Made by a program: the position numbers and the translations under genes. Below the pieces are notes generated by a model that made no database searches, was not told the DNA's origin, and was given only the letters and a program-made list of their open reading frames with translations. Below, one piece after another: positions 1 to 11,094 of a DNA stretch of 64,000 nt; the first letter of the stretch is position 1, and the number at the start of each line of letters is the position of its first letter. The DNA comes from Cordilura impudica (Eukaryota > Arthropoda > Insecta > Diptera > Scathophagidae). The stretch covers positions 74,704,314 to 74,768,313 of the forward strand of contig OY821519.1 of the NCBI GenBank assembly GCA_963682025.1, read 5' to 3'.

Positions 1-99
1 AGAGATCTATAAAGGGAGGTAGAGTTCCGTAGGAATTTTCTTTCTACTACTCTTATTTGTTTTCATATAAGGTGGAGATATATATGTTGTACCAACATT

Positions 100-2130
100 T
101 GGCAACCAGACGTAAGAATAGGCCTTAATAAGGACTGGTATATAATTATTTTAACCTTTGCTTTGATAAATTTTGAAAAAAAAATATCCTTAAGTGGCAG
201 TGGCACAACAATTTCGATATTAACAAGTTGGAATCGTGCCGTTAGTGTTTTGAATTTTCCAAGTGCACTCTTGCTATGATGATTTACCTTTGAAATCAGA
301 CAAGGAATAGAACATCTAGCATTTCGCTGCGTCTTTTTTTAAATTTTGTCAAACGTGTGGTTTTCTTGTTAAATACATGGATGGGAGAGATTATGTAAAT
401 TATTAAAAATTGTTTTACGAAATGATGGCATTCCATATGGACTGATTAGAGAAGTTAAAATGTTGCAATAAAGTGTGGCTTCAACATCAGGTATATTTTT
501 AAGAGTAAAACCTGAGGTAGACAAACTTAAGAGCTGTCATTTATCTGTTACGCTACTAACATCTTGAGATGCAACGGCAATGGCGTAGAAATTACCTCTA
601 TGCCAAGGAGTGCATCAGCGACAAAATTATCCTTTCTGCAAATATATCCAATATCTGTTGTGTGTTAACCGATGCAATCAAGATGCCGCAATTGGCGTGG
701 TGATGCGTTTTCTGGTCATTATTAAAATGCATATACCAAAGCTTTATGGTTAGAAAATATGGTAAATACACAATCCTTCAGAAAATACTGAAAATGTTTC
801 AGAGTGGAGTATGCTATTAGTAATTCATATCACAAGCACTGTATTTTAATTGCATGTTGCTTAATTTCTTTGAATAAAAGGCTAACGGTTTTCAATCACC
901 AGTTACATGCTGTTGTAATACGCCACCCATCTATGTATAACGATAGAGGAGCATTTTCCTTGGGATAACACAAAAGCGATGCCCCTGCCAGCCGATCCTT
1001 ACATTGTTAGAATGCCTGTTCCTGCGGTTGAGTCAAATCATTCTTATGATTTCTTTGGTAAATGTCAATAAAGAAATGCTTGTGATTTTGCTGAATATGA
1101 TGATATGCCTTTACCATATATACTTTGCTACGAATGCACTTTACGTTCAAGAAAAAACCAAAATCGTGGATATGTGGAACAGTGTATTTGTTGGGAATCA
1201 TCCTAAAATTCAAACTGCGATAATCGCCACAAGGACGCCAATCGTTATTACTTCTTCGTACCATATGGAGTAGCCTAGCCAATTGCTGTTGGACGGTCAT
1301 CAAATGCCCAACTGCATCGTCAATTGAAAATTTTTTTTTTTTGGCTATTTTAAGCCTTTTTAGGATATAGGTGGCGTGGTTGGCAAAAACCTGGTGGTTC
1401 CTTCGTGATTTCATTAAAATTTCCTTCGAAATGTTAAGCTTTCGATCGAAAATTAATTTTTGTGAAATCTTTATATTCGTATTTTAAGCAATAGACTTCC
1501 AAAACAGCTGCAATTGATATAATGGCGACATCATCTTGCACGCCAGTTCATTTGAAAAGTGTGTTTGCTGATGGATCAATTACGCAGTTATGCTTGACAT
1601 CAATGACGAGACCAAATTGACCTAAAAAATTAGATCCAATTATTGGTTTTGTTACTTCAGCAATGATAAAGTCTCATCGATGTTTTCTTTTTAAGATGTC
1701 TTTTTATAACGTTTTTGTATCAAATGTCTTAAATTTTATCAGATGTATAGCGGACAGCATCAAAGGATCGGGTTGCTGTTTCGCTTGAAATGGTGATGCA
1801 GGATATAACGTTTTATCTGCACCAGTATATACTAAGAACCTAATTTTCGTTTTATAGTCATTAACAAACAGGCGTAAAACCTCTTGGCAGGCCGCATGCG
1901 TCAGTATAGATGGGGCGCTAACTAGTTTTCCGACTGGTTGGAGTTACCAATTTCGTTGCACGCTCACGAAATTTAAAGTAAAACCGATCACTAACAAAAA
2001 TTTGTAATATATTGATTTTCTCCGAGGCCTAGATTACAAAACTGCTTTAACTTGCGGTGCTAGCATTTCAATTTTTTGCTTGAGATCACCAAAACGTTCG
2101 CGATTGCTGGCTGGCCTTGATATTGATTTT
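100..2130 (-). mobile_element. Gypsy-type LTR retrotransposon pol remnant (PR-RT-RNase H-IN)
   Basis: This is a degenerate Ty3/Gypsy polyprotein on the minus strand, read from high to low coordinates with many stops and shifts. At 1780-1860 is a retropepsin region reading RFLVYTGAD, where the catalytic D of DTG is replaced by Y; PIIGSNFLGQFG follows at about 1640. The only long open stretch (1007-1414) holds the RT N-terminal part, with RRSNNDWRPCGDYRSLN and YTVPHIHDF. RNase H fragments lie at 600-900 (FYSKKLSNMQLKYS, TDIGYICRKDNFVADAL). Integrase pieces lie at 170-430 (LHNLSHPCI, KSALGKFKTL). The order PR-RT-RH-IN is typical of Gypsy, not Copia. No LTR was found and the left end is not visible. 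This is inactive intronic debris. Membership is confident; the exact clade is not. Confidence 0.85.
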
Positions 2131-2189
2131 GGCTCACCTGTATGAACAATATGAAAAAAATTTTGGTCGAATTTTGAGGTGTGCGGGTC

Positions 2190-2720
2190 AAATTAATATG
2201 ACACTGGATCTAAAACTTTTGTGGGCAAAATTTAAGCCAAATCGGAGACTGATTCTGGACGCGCATTGAGTTCAAAATTCAGATATGAAATTATGTGTAA
2301 AAATTAGCAAAAAAAAAAAAAATAAAATCATTTTTCACAAAAATTTTGATACCAATAATTGCGCTTCAATTAACTTAGTTAATATGCCATAATCTAGAGT
2401 AAACTATCTTTGTAATAAAATAATAAAATCTATTAACGGTTGAAAAACAGCCAAGTTATATCAAGTTCCCCAGGCAATAAATGCGTCGCAGACCACTTGA
2501 TTAAGAATATCGGGCTCACATTTTTAAACACATTGAAATAATTTACAACAATAATGTTTTTGCATTTTACTGATCCCAAGATAATCCTATGTAAAGTATC
2601 TTTCATCTTGTCTATTGCTATACCGTTCTAATTTAATGTCAAAATGGTACGTATTTTTTTAGCACTATTTCAAAATCTCCAATTTTACTTTTTGAAAAAT
2701 TTTGTTCAAGAAATTTTCCG
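2190..2720 (+). repeat. Dispersed repeat R, copy 1
   Basis: Noncoding repeat. Its first half (about 2190-2310, around GACACTGGATCTAAAAC) matches 3045-3215 and 60645-60870 in reverse orientation. Its second half (about 2365-2720, with CAAGTTCCCCAGGCAATAAATG) matches 54945-55285 in reverse orientation. It lies just upstream of the Gypsy pol remnant on that element's strand, so it may be part of the element's 5' region or an independent repeat. No ORF of note. Confidence 0.7.
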
Positions 2721-2764
2721 AAATCAACGATTGAGCTCTATGGTCTTCTTAGCAAAATACATTT

Positions 2765-2868
2765 GATTAAAAGCGTAAAACATTATAGGTATCCTGTTCT
2801 TAATTTGGCGAGGGCGATTAAAAACGTCAAACATTGTAGGTATCCTGTTCCTAATTTGGCGAGGGCAG
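2765..2868. repeat. Two-unit tandem duplication, period 51 bp
   Basis: Two adjacent copies of a 51-bp unit containing TAGGTATCCTGTTC and AATTTGGCGAGGGC start at 2765 and 2816 and differ at only a few positions. No coding potential. This looks like a local duplication next to repeat R. Confidence 0.8.
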
Positions 2869-3044
2869 CGTTTTTATTTCAGCGGTTTTGAAGTAAATGT
2901 GATTTTTCATACTTTTTCAACTGTTAGGCTACATCTTTTGGGTGTTTCCATATTTCAAATATATTTTGTCAAAATGTTATACTACTTGCTATAAGTTCTC
3001 TATCCTGTAAATAAGGGTTAAATTGAAACACTTTAAATTGTCCC

Positions 3045-3215
3045 CCTTTTTTTTAAATAATTTTTACATATAAATTCGTATTTTAAATTTGAAGTCAATG
3101 CGCATCCAGAAAGCATTGTCCCATTTGGCTCAAATTTTGCGCAGTAAAGCTTTAGATCTAGTGTCAGAATAATCCGACACTGGGCTGTCACCATAAGAAC
3201 ACAAGTATTAATTAA
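3045..3215 (-). repeat. Dispersed repeat R, copy 2 (partial)
   Basis: Matches the first half of repeat R in reverse orientation: GCGCATCCAGAAAGCATTGT, then GCTCAAATTTTGCGC and TCTAGTGTCAGAATAATCCG. With copy 1 it forms an inverted pair about 0.8 kb apart. A 75-codon open stretch over it is an incidental reading of the repeat. Confidence 0.7.
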
Positions 3216-3259
3216 TAAAGTAGTCCATAAAGTAGCTACGATCTCTTTGCACTTATTCA

Positions 3260-4205
3260 TATATCAGATAGTTCCTTTAAAATAATTTCAAAGTCACATG
3301 TACATAGACGAAGAATACACAGAAACCAAATTTGAATATTCAATTTTCATCAATATAATACATGTCCTAAAATGTCATCTTTATAGATGCGAACTTTAAT
3401 TTTCGTATAAGGTTTACAAAGACACACAGGTACACAAACATATTTAAATAAATTGATTCAGAGCATATCGGTACAATACACTTGATTGGTTCAAGTATAC
3501 CAACTTTTGTTACTTAACGTATGATGGACAAAACATAACATTCATTCTCGAAAAGGATGCAGAATACGAAAAATGCCAAGCAGAATTTGTCATCAACAAA
3601 TCGTAAAAAAAAAATAATCGTACAGAACATCATGCATAGCAGATGAAAACATTTCCATAAAAAAAAATAAGATGAATCAACCAAGTCAACAGGTAAACTA
3701 CCAAAATTTTAAGACCAACAAAAATACAACCACTAAGAAGCTTTTGATGTTTTATTCACGAAATAAGAGCAACACTACACAGTTAACAACAACAGATAAA
3801 CACCTTGTGTGAGTATCATAAAATACAGAGGAGTAAATGGAAATGGAGTGATGAATAAAACATCCGAAAGGCAGAATTAATGGACGTACACATATAATGA
3901 AATACACTTAAAGTGTGGGTAGGTGTTGTTAAAGCCAACCTCAACAACTTTAAGCATAACATTAGTTTTATGTTCATCTTTGAAAAGGTTTTTCGGATTT
4001 AAGTTAATATAAAAATCTGTCAAATTAACAAGCATAAAGAAGTAACAAGGTCTTTTGTTCATTTACTTTTGAAAGTCAAACAATACATGAAAATTTAATA
4101 GAGATTAACTGCATTTTTGTATTATTTTCGAATACAACATTAATTATACCATCCTCATTATTAAATTAAGCTAAAATATTAATTATATGAAAACAGTAAA
4201 AAAAT
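3260..4205. other. Noncoding stretch, no recognisable feature
   Basis: AT-rich DNA with short incidental ORFs, the longest being 61 codons on the minus strand at 3877-4062. I recognise no protein similarity, inverted repeat or RNA gene. Probably intronic. Confidence 0.5.
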
Positions 4206-4207
4206 AT

Positions 4208-4745
4208 TAGTCACTCTAGACTGACTATACGATACTCTATACCATGAGTTCAGAGAAAGTGATGCAGGTTGAACTAATTTGATAAAGAAATAAAGCTTAA
4301 AACAAATTTGAGTGTCACTGTTACATTTTTTTTGCCTGCACATAGTACATAGTATGTTATTTTGATATGGGGCCTAGGGTATATTTTTGGACTACTGATT
4401 AATTAGTGTAATAAACATACACAAACCAAATTTATGATTTGAATCTTAGGGTGTTGTGATCAATCTCATAGAGCCCATATGTCTCCTAGCTCTGCACATG
4501 CATCTATTTTCGTCAGTTTCATTAGCGCTAGTATTATGGGCGATAAAATCTTTTACATTAAATACGTCGAGATATATTTGCGACCTGTGGTTTGATATTA
4601 AAGTTTACATGGACACAGAGACAGACGGACGTCGCTTAATCGACACAGAAAGTGATTCTGAGTTGATCAGTAGAATGAAATCACACGTTTTTAGTAGCGA
4701 AGGGAAGAAGCCCCAACTCCTGCGACCGACGATGAATCGATAAAT
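4208..4745 (+). repeat. Dispersed module M, diverged partial copy
   Basis: Recognised by the order of M landmarks: CTAGACTGACTATACGATAC at the start, GGACTACTGATTAAT, then GTTTACATGGACACAGAGAC, a GACGGACG run and AGTGATTCTGAGTTGATC near the end. The 95-codon ORF inside (4456-4743) is a translation of the repeat and not a gene. Confidence 0.65.
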
Positions 4746-4949
4746 GTAGATCTTCTTCCACACATTCATTTACAGCGGCGAAAATATCTTCAGTACTCAC
4801 ATTCCTTCCTTGGTGTAATTCCATCACTTAGAAAGTATGTGGTATGAAATCTGTCCACAGTTTTAAAGATGGCTTGTTAAGATGGCGGATTATGTGCAAC
4901 ATGTTTAAGTGCGAATTTATTCACGATGATTTGACAGATTCAATTTATG

Positions 4950-5040
4950 CTAAAATTAACAAATAAGAGTGTTAAATTCGGCTGTGCCGAATCTTTGATA
5001 CCCTCCACCTCGGTTTGGGTATTGATAATAAATGTAAACA
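4950..5040 (+). repeat. Short dispersed repeat end with TTCGGC...GCCGAA hairpin
   Basis: Contains AATTCGGCTGTGCCGAATC, a perfect short stem-loop, followed by GATACCCTCCACCTCGG. This type of motif is frequent in fly repeats. Both strands carry incidental 64-codon ORFs here. The rest of 4745-5490 shows nothing recognisable. Confidence 0.5.
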
Positions 5041-6011
5041 AAATATTTGAAAAAGTAAACAATTTGTTAAACTTAATAAGAGAGTTTTCACTATTATATT
5101 TTGTGGTAACACAAAATTGCACAATACAATACAAAAACTAACCCAGTGATGCCAACTTTTGATTTTTAATTAAATTATGTTAATAAAGTATTTTTTCATT
5201 TATTCACTCCAAATACTACTACCTGGAATTATTATCAAACTTAAATTTTTTGGGTTTTACTCTGCCTGCCATGAAGTCAAATTTTGAAGTCATAATGGAA
5301 CTGGTTCAAATTAGGGATGCCAAACGCAAAAAACCAAACGTCCCAAAAATGTTAAATTAAAAATTTGTTATATTTATTTTCTGAAAAACTTCAAATTTTT
5401 ATCCACAAAAATTGTGAAAATAATATATATATAAATAACATTCTCAACAAATTGCGCTTTATTTATGTAACAATTACACTATGCTAGTTGCAAATTGTAA
5501 CAAGCTGGGCACCCTACTGGTACAGCTAATTCGCGTACGCTGAATTCAATGGCGATAGCCGTTTTTCAAAATTAGCGCTCATATTCGCGTTATTCGTGAT
5601 TTAAAACTAAATTATGTCCGCCAGTGTATTATGTTTGTCATTATGTTTGTGTGATCATCACAGTTTTGTTTGTAATGATCATAGGCCCTTAAATTTTTAC
5701 ATTTGAAATTTAGTTGGCGATTCTCTTTGTGTCGCATTTGTTTTCGACTTACTGCAGTCCGCCCTTTGCATCTGCATTCTGCCTGTTGAAGTGAAACAGT
5801 ATATTGTTATTGGAAATAAACTGTTACACTTGTATACAGGCAGAATGTAGGCAAAGGGTTGAGTTGAGTTATTGAAATCAGTTTGCTGGAGCTAAAGACT
5901 GCGGTAAGTAGTCATTTGGTATTTGTTGGTTCTCTTTACTTTAACTTGTATTTTTTTTTGAATAAACACGACATTAAATCAATAAACACTACATAGTTAA
6001 GTGTTGTTAAA

Positions 6012-7639
6012 ATGGAACATGTTGGTTTTGATAAATTTTGCTACGTTTGCGGAAAACGTACTATTACAGACTCCCGTCAGGTAGTTTTTCGTAATGTGGA
6101 GTGGGCCCTGTCTGTCATTTGCACTGGATGCTTGTCTATATTAAATAGATGGAAAAAAGGTAAGATTGGTTCTATGCCCTTTGGTGTTCCAATGATTGGG
6201 TCGGATCCACAAGTTCATACTTCAGATGAGTGCTATGCGTGCTTAAATTTTGTTTCTGGAACAAATAGAAGCAAATTACATACATTTCAATATACAGAAA
6301 CAAAATATACTCAATTACCGTTGCCGCACTCGGAAAATATTCCAATTCCCAGAAGGCCAAGCATAACAGAGGAATGTACGTCACTAACAATACAAACTGA
6401 AGGAGAGTCATTAGTATCGCAATACCAACCATCCCACATCACTAACAACTGCATTTAGAAATTACACAAAACCGTTTGGACATTGTGGTACGTCGCCTTA
6501 AACTATCTCAGCGGCAGTCAATTCTTTTAGCTAAGGAACTCAAAAAAAGCTAATATTCTAGCACCTAATGTTAAGGTATATGGATCAATCGGTCGTCATC
6601 GTCAATTTACAAATTTTTTTAAATCAATTGATAACAACTCGTTGGCATTTTGCATTGACATTCGCGGCTTAATTTTAACAATGCATCATGAATATAAACC
6701 CGAAGATTGGCGATTGTACATAGACTCATCAAAAAGCAGTTTAAATGCAGTTCTTCTTCACATGACAAATACCAAAAATTCAGTTCCGATTGCACTAAGT
6801 ACCAACACAAAAGAGACTTATTTATCTTTGAGAAAAATCCTCGATGTAGTGAAATACAACGATCATAATTGGAAAATTTGTGCTGACTTGAGGTATGCAA
6901 ACTGGTTACACTAAAAATATGTGCTTCATGTGTTTATGGGATACCCGATATAGAGGTGATCAGTACGAAAAGCAGGACTGGCCTCAACGTGAAACAGCTA
7001 AATTACGAGTGAATAACATTGTTGAAAATCCACTTGTATCAATTGATAAAGTATTATTACACCCGCTACATATCAACCTAGGGATTGTGAAAAACTTCAT
7101 TAAGGTGCTTAGTCCGACTGAAAAGGCGTTTAACGAGCTTAGTCGCATTTTTCCAATATTAAGTAATATGAAAATTAAAGGTTTGTGTTAGATTATTCCA
7201 TACTAATATGTTAAAAATTTTAATTTATTTTAGGTTTTTTAAAGGAATACTTAATGGACCGGACATCCGTCGCTTGATGAAGAACAAGTTATTTGAAGAT
7301 GCACTCAGTATTGAAGAGCTAGAGGCATGGAACTCTGTAAAAGGGGTTATTGACAACGTTCTAGGTGTTAATCGAGTTGATGATTGGCGTATTTATATAG
7401 AAAAAATTATTTCTGCTTTTCACCGTATTAATGTAAAAATGTCTCTTAAAGTCCATTTTTTGCATTCTCATGTCAACGAGTTTGCTGAACTATCACCAGC
7501 TGAGTCTGATGAGCATGGGGAGATATTCCATCAAGTGACGGCTGGACTCGAACACTGGTACAGTGGTAAAAAGTTGGATTCTCTGTTAGGTGATATTTGC
7601 TGGAACTTACAAGAAGAAATGCTTGAAAATGATGAATAA
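6012..7639 (+). pseudogene. Transposase-like gene of element E1, broken by frameshifts and a small deletion
   Basis: The likely start is the ATG at 6012. The N-terminal domain has paired cysteines (CYVC, CTGC, CYAC), then MPFGVPMIG and QLPLPHSENIPIP, suggesting zinc binding. The frame shifts near 6455 and again near 6547. The core continues at 6642-6914 with DWRLYIDSSKSSLNAVLLH and CADLR. After a loss of a few codons and another shift, 6895-7180 gives GYTKNMCFMCLW and LHINLGIVK. A 64-bp intron (7181-7244) separates this from the last part (7245-7639), with GPDIRRLMK, MSLKVHFLHSH and SDEHGEIFHQ. I know this arrangement from uncharacterised arthropod proteins. The D in IDSS and the D in CADL are candidate metal ligands, but that is inference. 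The gene cannot encode an intact protein. Confidence 0.75.
7181..7244 (+). other. Predicted 64-bp intron in the E1 transposase gene
   Basis: The donor AAAG|GTTTGT at 7180/7181 and acceptor TTTAAAG|GAATAC at 7244/7245 restore the expected continuity KIK-GILNGPDIRR. A branch-site-like ACTAAT lies at about 7202. The in-frame stop in the unspliced reading supports splicing. An alternative AG at 7232 would give a different frame. Confidence 0.6.
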
Positions 7640-7889
7640 ATAATCAATAAAATAAAAAAAAATCCGTTTTCCGCGAAAACAATTGACAAAAATGTATTTA
7701 ACAAAGTTGGATTGATTAAGATTCAAAAATGATCCCAAAAATATAAAAAATTCAGTTTTTTGGTACTTTATTATTGAAATTTTAAACCGCGAATATCGCG
7801 AATATGAGCGCTAACTTTGAAAAACCGCTATCACCATTGAATTCAGCGTACGCGAATTAACTTTACCAGTAGGGTGCTAGCTTGTTACG

Positions 7890-8600
7890 AAAAAAAATGT
7901 CAAATTCGAGCACATTGTTATTATCAAAATTCAAAATTCTTAAATATAATTTGAGGTTTTCTAAACTTCATCGAATTTAAATCAATATTTTCTTATCCTG
8001 AAATGCTACTAATGTCTGCTGAATAGCAATTTTTTTTAATTTCAGTTGATTTTTTAAATGTAACCATATTTGGTGTTTTCTGATTTTCAATTTGTGTTTA
8101 AAGAATAAAATTTATATTTTAAAAATGCAATTGATGTCTTCTAAATTTCAAGTTATTATTTCCGACGTTTTAATATGATTTTCTGAAATTCAATTGATAT
8201 TTTCTAATTTATAATTGGAAATCCGCATTCCAGTTTTTAGAATTGATAGTTTCTTAAATTTGAATGGAAAATTTATAAGGTGTAATTTTGCATATATATG
8301 TGAATAATAATGCTTTAGTAATTATAAACAATTTTAAAAAATTACATGTAATCGCAATCAGATATTTTGTAGGTAAAGCAGAATAAACATTTTATATAAC
8401 TATGTAGAACTGTTTTTAAAGCAAAAAAGCTCATGGCTTCTTCTTTTAGAAATAACTATTGCAAAGCTAATTAGAACAAAAATTGTGGCGCCATCTACGG
8501 TGGCATAGTCACACTGCGAAAATGAAGTGACACTCTGTTTGTTAATGCAAAAGACATGTACATATTTTCCCTAAAACAAAATGAAAAATTATTATCATTA
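7890..8600. other. Noncoding AT-rich stretch between E1 and E2a
   Basis: No recognisable coding or repeat structure; many short T runs. Probably intron sequence into which E1 and E2a inserted separately. Confidence 0.5.
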
Positions 8601-9224
8601 GTATTACACTGTGGAACAAATTCAGGTTAGCAAAGGTTTGGTCGATTCTGAGGTTTAGGGGTGAAAATAGAGGCTAAATTAGCAGACCCGTATCGCGGCG
8701 TTTGTTTATGTTAGTTCGAATTATTTTTTAAACGACCTTCGAACTTTGCAGTCAAATGCCGATTTTCAGCATATTGTTTATATGGTTTTTTGGCTATAAC
8801 TCGTCGACTAATTGATATTTTTTCAATCTGTAAAAGCCAAATAATTGCTAGAGACCTGTGCAACAATCAAAATTTTTTAAAAATTGATTTAGAGAATTTT
8901 TGTGGTGCTTCTGAAGCAAAATGTTGGAAAAAATATTTTTTTTTCATGCTTTTTGAAAATATTTTCCATGAAACTAAGTCTTTTTTGCTTTCTGTTTGAT
9001 CTATAATATGCTTCTAAGTTTCTTCAATAAATCTCATTTGAAAAAAAAATAATCATAATACAAAACTTGCATTTTCCAGCTTAATATTAATTTACTTCTC
9101 ATTTTTTATGTACCAATTTTGTTAAGTGTTGGTTTTGAAGAAACATTGAAAAAGAAATTATAAAAATATGGAAAAAAAAATATATTTTTGAAATGTTAAT
9201 TATGAAAAGTTTTAAGTAAAAAAA

Positions 9225-9711
9225 TTAAATAAAATAAATTGATGATTTGGCCAGTTGCCGTTTAGCAGGTGGCTGTGGATCAACATCACTGTTCTCTCCA
9301 ATATCTTCGTTATCGTCATCATCATCAAAAAGGTCGATAATTTCGTTCAACAGATATTCTGCAATTTCATCTTTGTCTTCTCCTTCTTCCTCTTTTTTCT
9401 CGTCTTCCTCTTTTTCAAAGGTGTTTTTATACCACCAACAAATTTCAGCGAGTATTGCATCTGGAGAGTTCTTTCCTCTGTACCAGAAACGAAAATAGTT
9501 TTCAATCGTTAACATATTTAAATTGTGCACTCTGACAAAGATATTAGAAAAATCTATGACTTCAAAATATGCACACTCTATAGTTACCTTATTTCAAATG
9601 GAAGCGCAGTTTGCTGATAACGTTCGCCTTGCTCATCAGATTAAGTTGGCAACTGTTGAGCGAGTTGACCAAGATGCTGATGCAAGAGATGAATTTTGTA
9701 CGACATATTAA
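9225..9711 (-). pseudogene. E2a transposase, C-terminal part with acidic tail
   Basis: Minus-strand continuation of the transposase beyond the LINE insertion. Near 9700 it reads MSYKIHLLHQHLGQL, then SDEQGERYQQ, homologous to MSLKVHFLHSH and SDEHGE in E1. After a frame change come YRGKNSPDAILAEICWWYKN and a strongly acidic tail (runs of E and D, 9250-9420) ending PPAKRQLAKS. The acidic tail is shared with E2b (22500-22680) but absent from E1. ORFs on the plus strand here are shadows of the acidic codons. Confidence 0.75.
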
Positions 9712-9714
9712 CGA

Positions 9715-10942
9715 AGATGACATATTGGCTGTACACAAGCGTCGTTAGACCTATTCTGACCTACGCATCCATAGTCATATGGACATCAATGAACAGGAAA
9801 TGTTACATTAAACCACTCCAAAAGATACAGCGTCTCTGTTGCACAGGAATCAGTGGTACAATAAGGACTCCATCTACGAGGGCTTTAGAGAATATTCTAT
9901 CTATACACCCAATCGAGATTAGAATTAAATATGAGATAGCTCTGGCCATGTTACGACTGAGGGTAACAGGGGAATATATCACCGATCACATGACCAGACA
10001 CCAGACTATTTTAGATCAAATTCCGGGACTCAACACAGTGAATATTAGCTGTGATAGAATCGCGGAAGTGTCAACAGATATAGCCTGCAGTAAACGGATA
10101 CCAGACAGGGAAAGTTGGATGAACGGGAATATTCTACAGAACCTTCCAGGATCACATTACTATACGGACGCCTCTAGTCTGCATTGTAAGACTGGGATAG
10201 GTTTCTACGATGAGGACCGTTCCACATGGATATACCTCCGTGTTCCGGACCACAACTCCGTCTTTCAGGCTGAATTGGTGGCGATAAAGGAATGTATTAG
10301 GAGACAGGAAAATATTTACGGACAGTCCAGCGGCTATCAGCAGACAAAACTAGATCAAAGACTATCCTCTAGTGTAAGGAGAAGATTTCAAACTTCTCCA
10401 GAAGAGGCAGACTTGAAATCGTTTGGATCCCAGGACACAGTGGTATAATGGCAAATGAGATTGCTGACAAACTAGCCAGGAAGGGCTTTTTCCTGGAAAG
10501 AGTAAATTTGGAAAACTCAATACCTTTCAAGTCTCTCAAATTGGAACTGGCAGACTGGGCGACCAATTCACATGTATCAATTTGGGAAGAGAATGACGTG
10601 GGTAAGGTAACAAAGATATTATGGGGTTCTCCCAACGCAACAAGAACAAGGGAGATCCTGAATCTGAATAGGGTAGAACTGAGTAGGGTAATTGGCATCC
10701 TCACTGGACACTCTGAGCTGAGGGCTCACCTATACCGTATAGGACGGGCGGAATCAGCCGTTTGTAGAGCTTGCGGAGACGACGACGAAACCCTAGAACA
10801 CTACCTCTGTTACTGTCCTGCATTTGCGAGAACAAGGGTCAGATATCTATCCAACGACATCTTACCAGGACTGACGGGTCTAAGGGGGATAAGCTGGAAA
10901 ATACTCAAGAAATTTGCTGATGAAACCGAATTTCTATGTTAG
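9715..10942 (+). pseudogene. LINE ORF2 C-terminal fragment: RT end, RNase H, CCHC motif
   Basis: The opening WLYTSVVRPILTYAS and LQKIQRLCCTGISG are the conserved end of a non-LTR RT. RNase H follows: YYTDASSLHCKTGIGFY, then FQAELVAIKE. The next catalytic block (TDSPAAI) is in another frame near 10320, and VWIPGHSGIMANEIADKLAR is in a third frame from about 10420. There are therefore at least two frameshifts, and the 250-codon ORF that seems to end at 10448 runs out of frame. The last part (10448-10942) is open and ends with CRACGDDDETLEHYLCYC, a C-x2-C-x8-H-x4-C knuckle typical of I/R1/LOA-type ORF2. The 5' truncation makes it dead on arrival. Confidence 0.8.
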
Positions 10943-11064
10943 TAGGAGGGGTAGATAACCGGAAAGTAGAGATGTAGAGCGCACAACAAGCCGACCTACT
11001 GGCTTAGGTGTATATCCAGACATAACGGATATGAGCTATGTGTATACATAGCTCCTCTTATCAA

Positions 11065-11094
11065 CCTAACCTAACCTAACCTAACCTAACCTAA
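11065..11094 (+). repeat. (CCTAA)6 tail of the nested LINE
   Basis: Six perfect CCTAA units sit exactly between the LINE 3' region and the resumption of E2a coding sequence (CCCAATTTCATCG). The unit matches the TTAGG telomere repeat of many insects, which is absent from flies as a telomere. Here it behaves as a LINE 3' tail. Confidence 0.85.

Larger units (their letters stand above)
5497..7888 (+). mobile_element. DNA transposon E1 (family T), full length with about 100-bp inverted ends
   Basis: The left end (5497-5597) and right end (7775-7888) are inverted copies of each other over about 100 bp. They share GTAACAAGCT, GCACCCTACTGGTA, TAATTCGCGTACGCTGAATT and TTAGCGCTCATATTCGCG. The enclosed 2.4 kb carries one transposase-like gene on the plus strand (6012-7639). 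An imperfect stem-loop lies in the 5' leader, pairing CCCTTTGCATCTGCATTCTG near 5762 with CAGAATGTAGGCAAAGGG near 5843. The target-site duplication is not clear. Related elements: 8608-12837, 20649-23175 and 63631-63999. Confidence 0.85.
9712..11094 (+). mobile_element. 5'-truncated LINE (RNase H-bearing I/LOA/R1-like group) nested in E2a
   Basis: It starts abruptly inside reverse transcriptase (MTYWLYTSVVRPILTYAS) and ends in six CCTAA units (11065-11094). The host frame of E2a runs ...EIGV at the right junction and N-MSYKIH at the left, so the insertion point is exact. RNase H follows the RT end, then a cysteine/histidine C-terminus. A 3' untranslated stretch of about 120 bp precedes the repeat tail. 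Truncation at the 5' end and a simple-repeat 3' tail are standard for target-primed LINE insertion. The clade is uncertain. Confidence 0.8.

Noticed and set aside
4456..4743. 95-codon ORF as a possible gene
   Set aside because: Lies wholly inside a diverged copy of module M, including its GACGGACG run.
5762..5862. Stem-loop in the E1 leader considered as an RNA gene
   Set aside because: Imperfect pairing and location inside the transposon 5' region; no tRNA, snRNA or miRNA hallmarks that I can verify.
9247..9512. Ser- and Phe-rich plus-strand ORFs opposite the acidic tail
   Set aside because: Antisense of GAA/GAT codons of the E2a transposase tail; the minus-strand reading has clear homology.
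11065..11094. CCTAA array taken as a telomere or chromosome end
   Set aside because: Only six units, and transposon coding sequence continues on both sides. It is the tail of the nested LINE.
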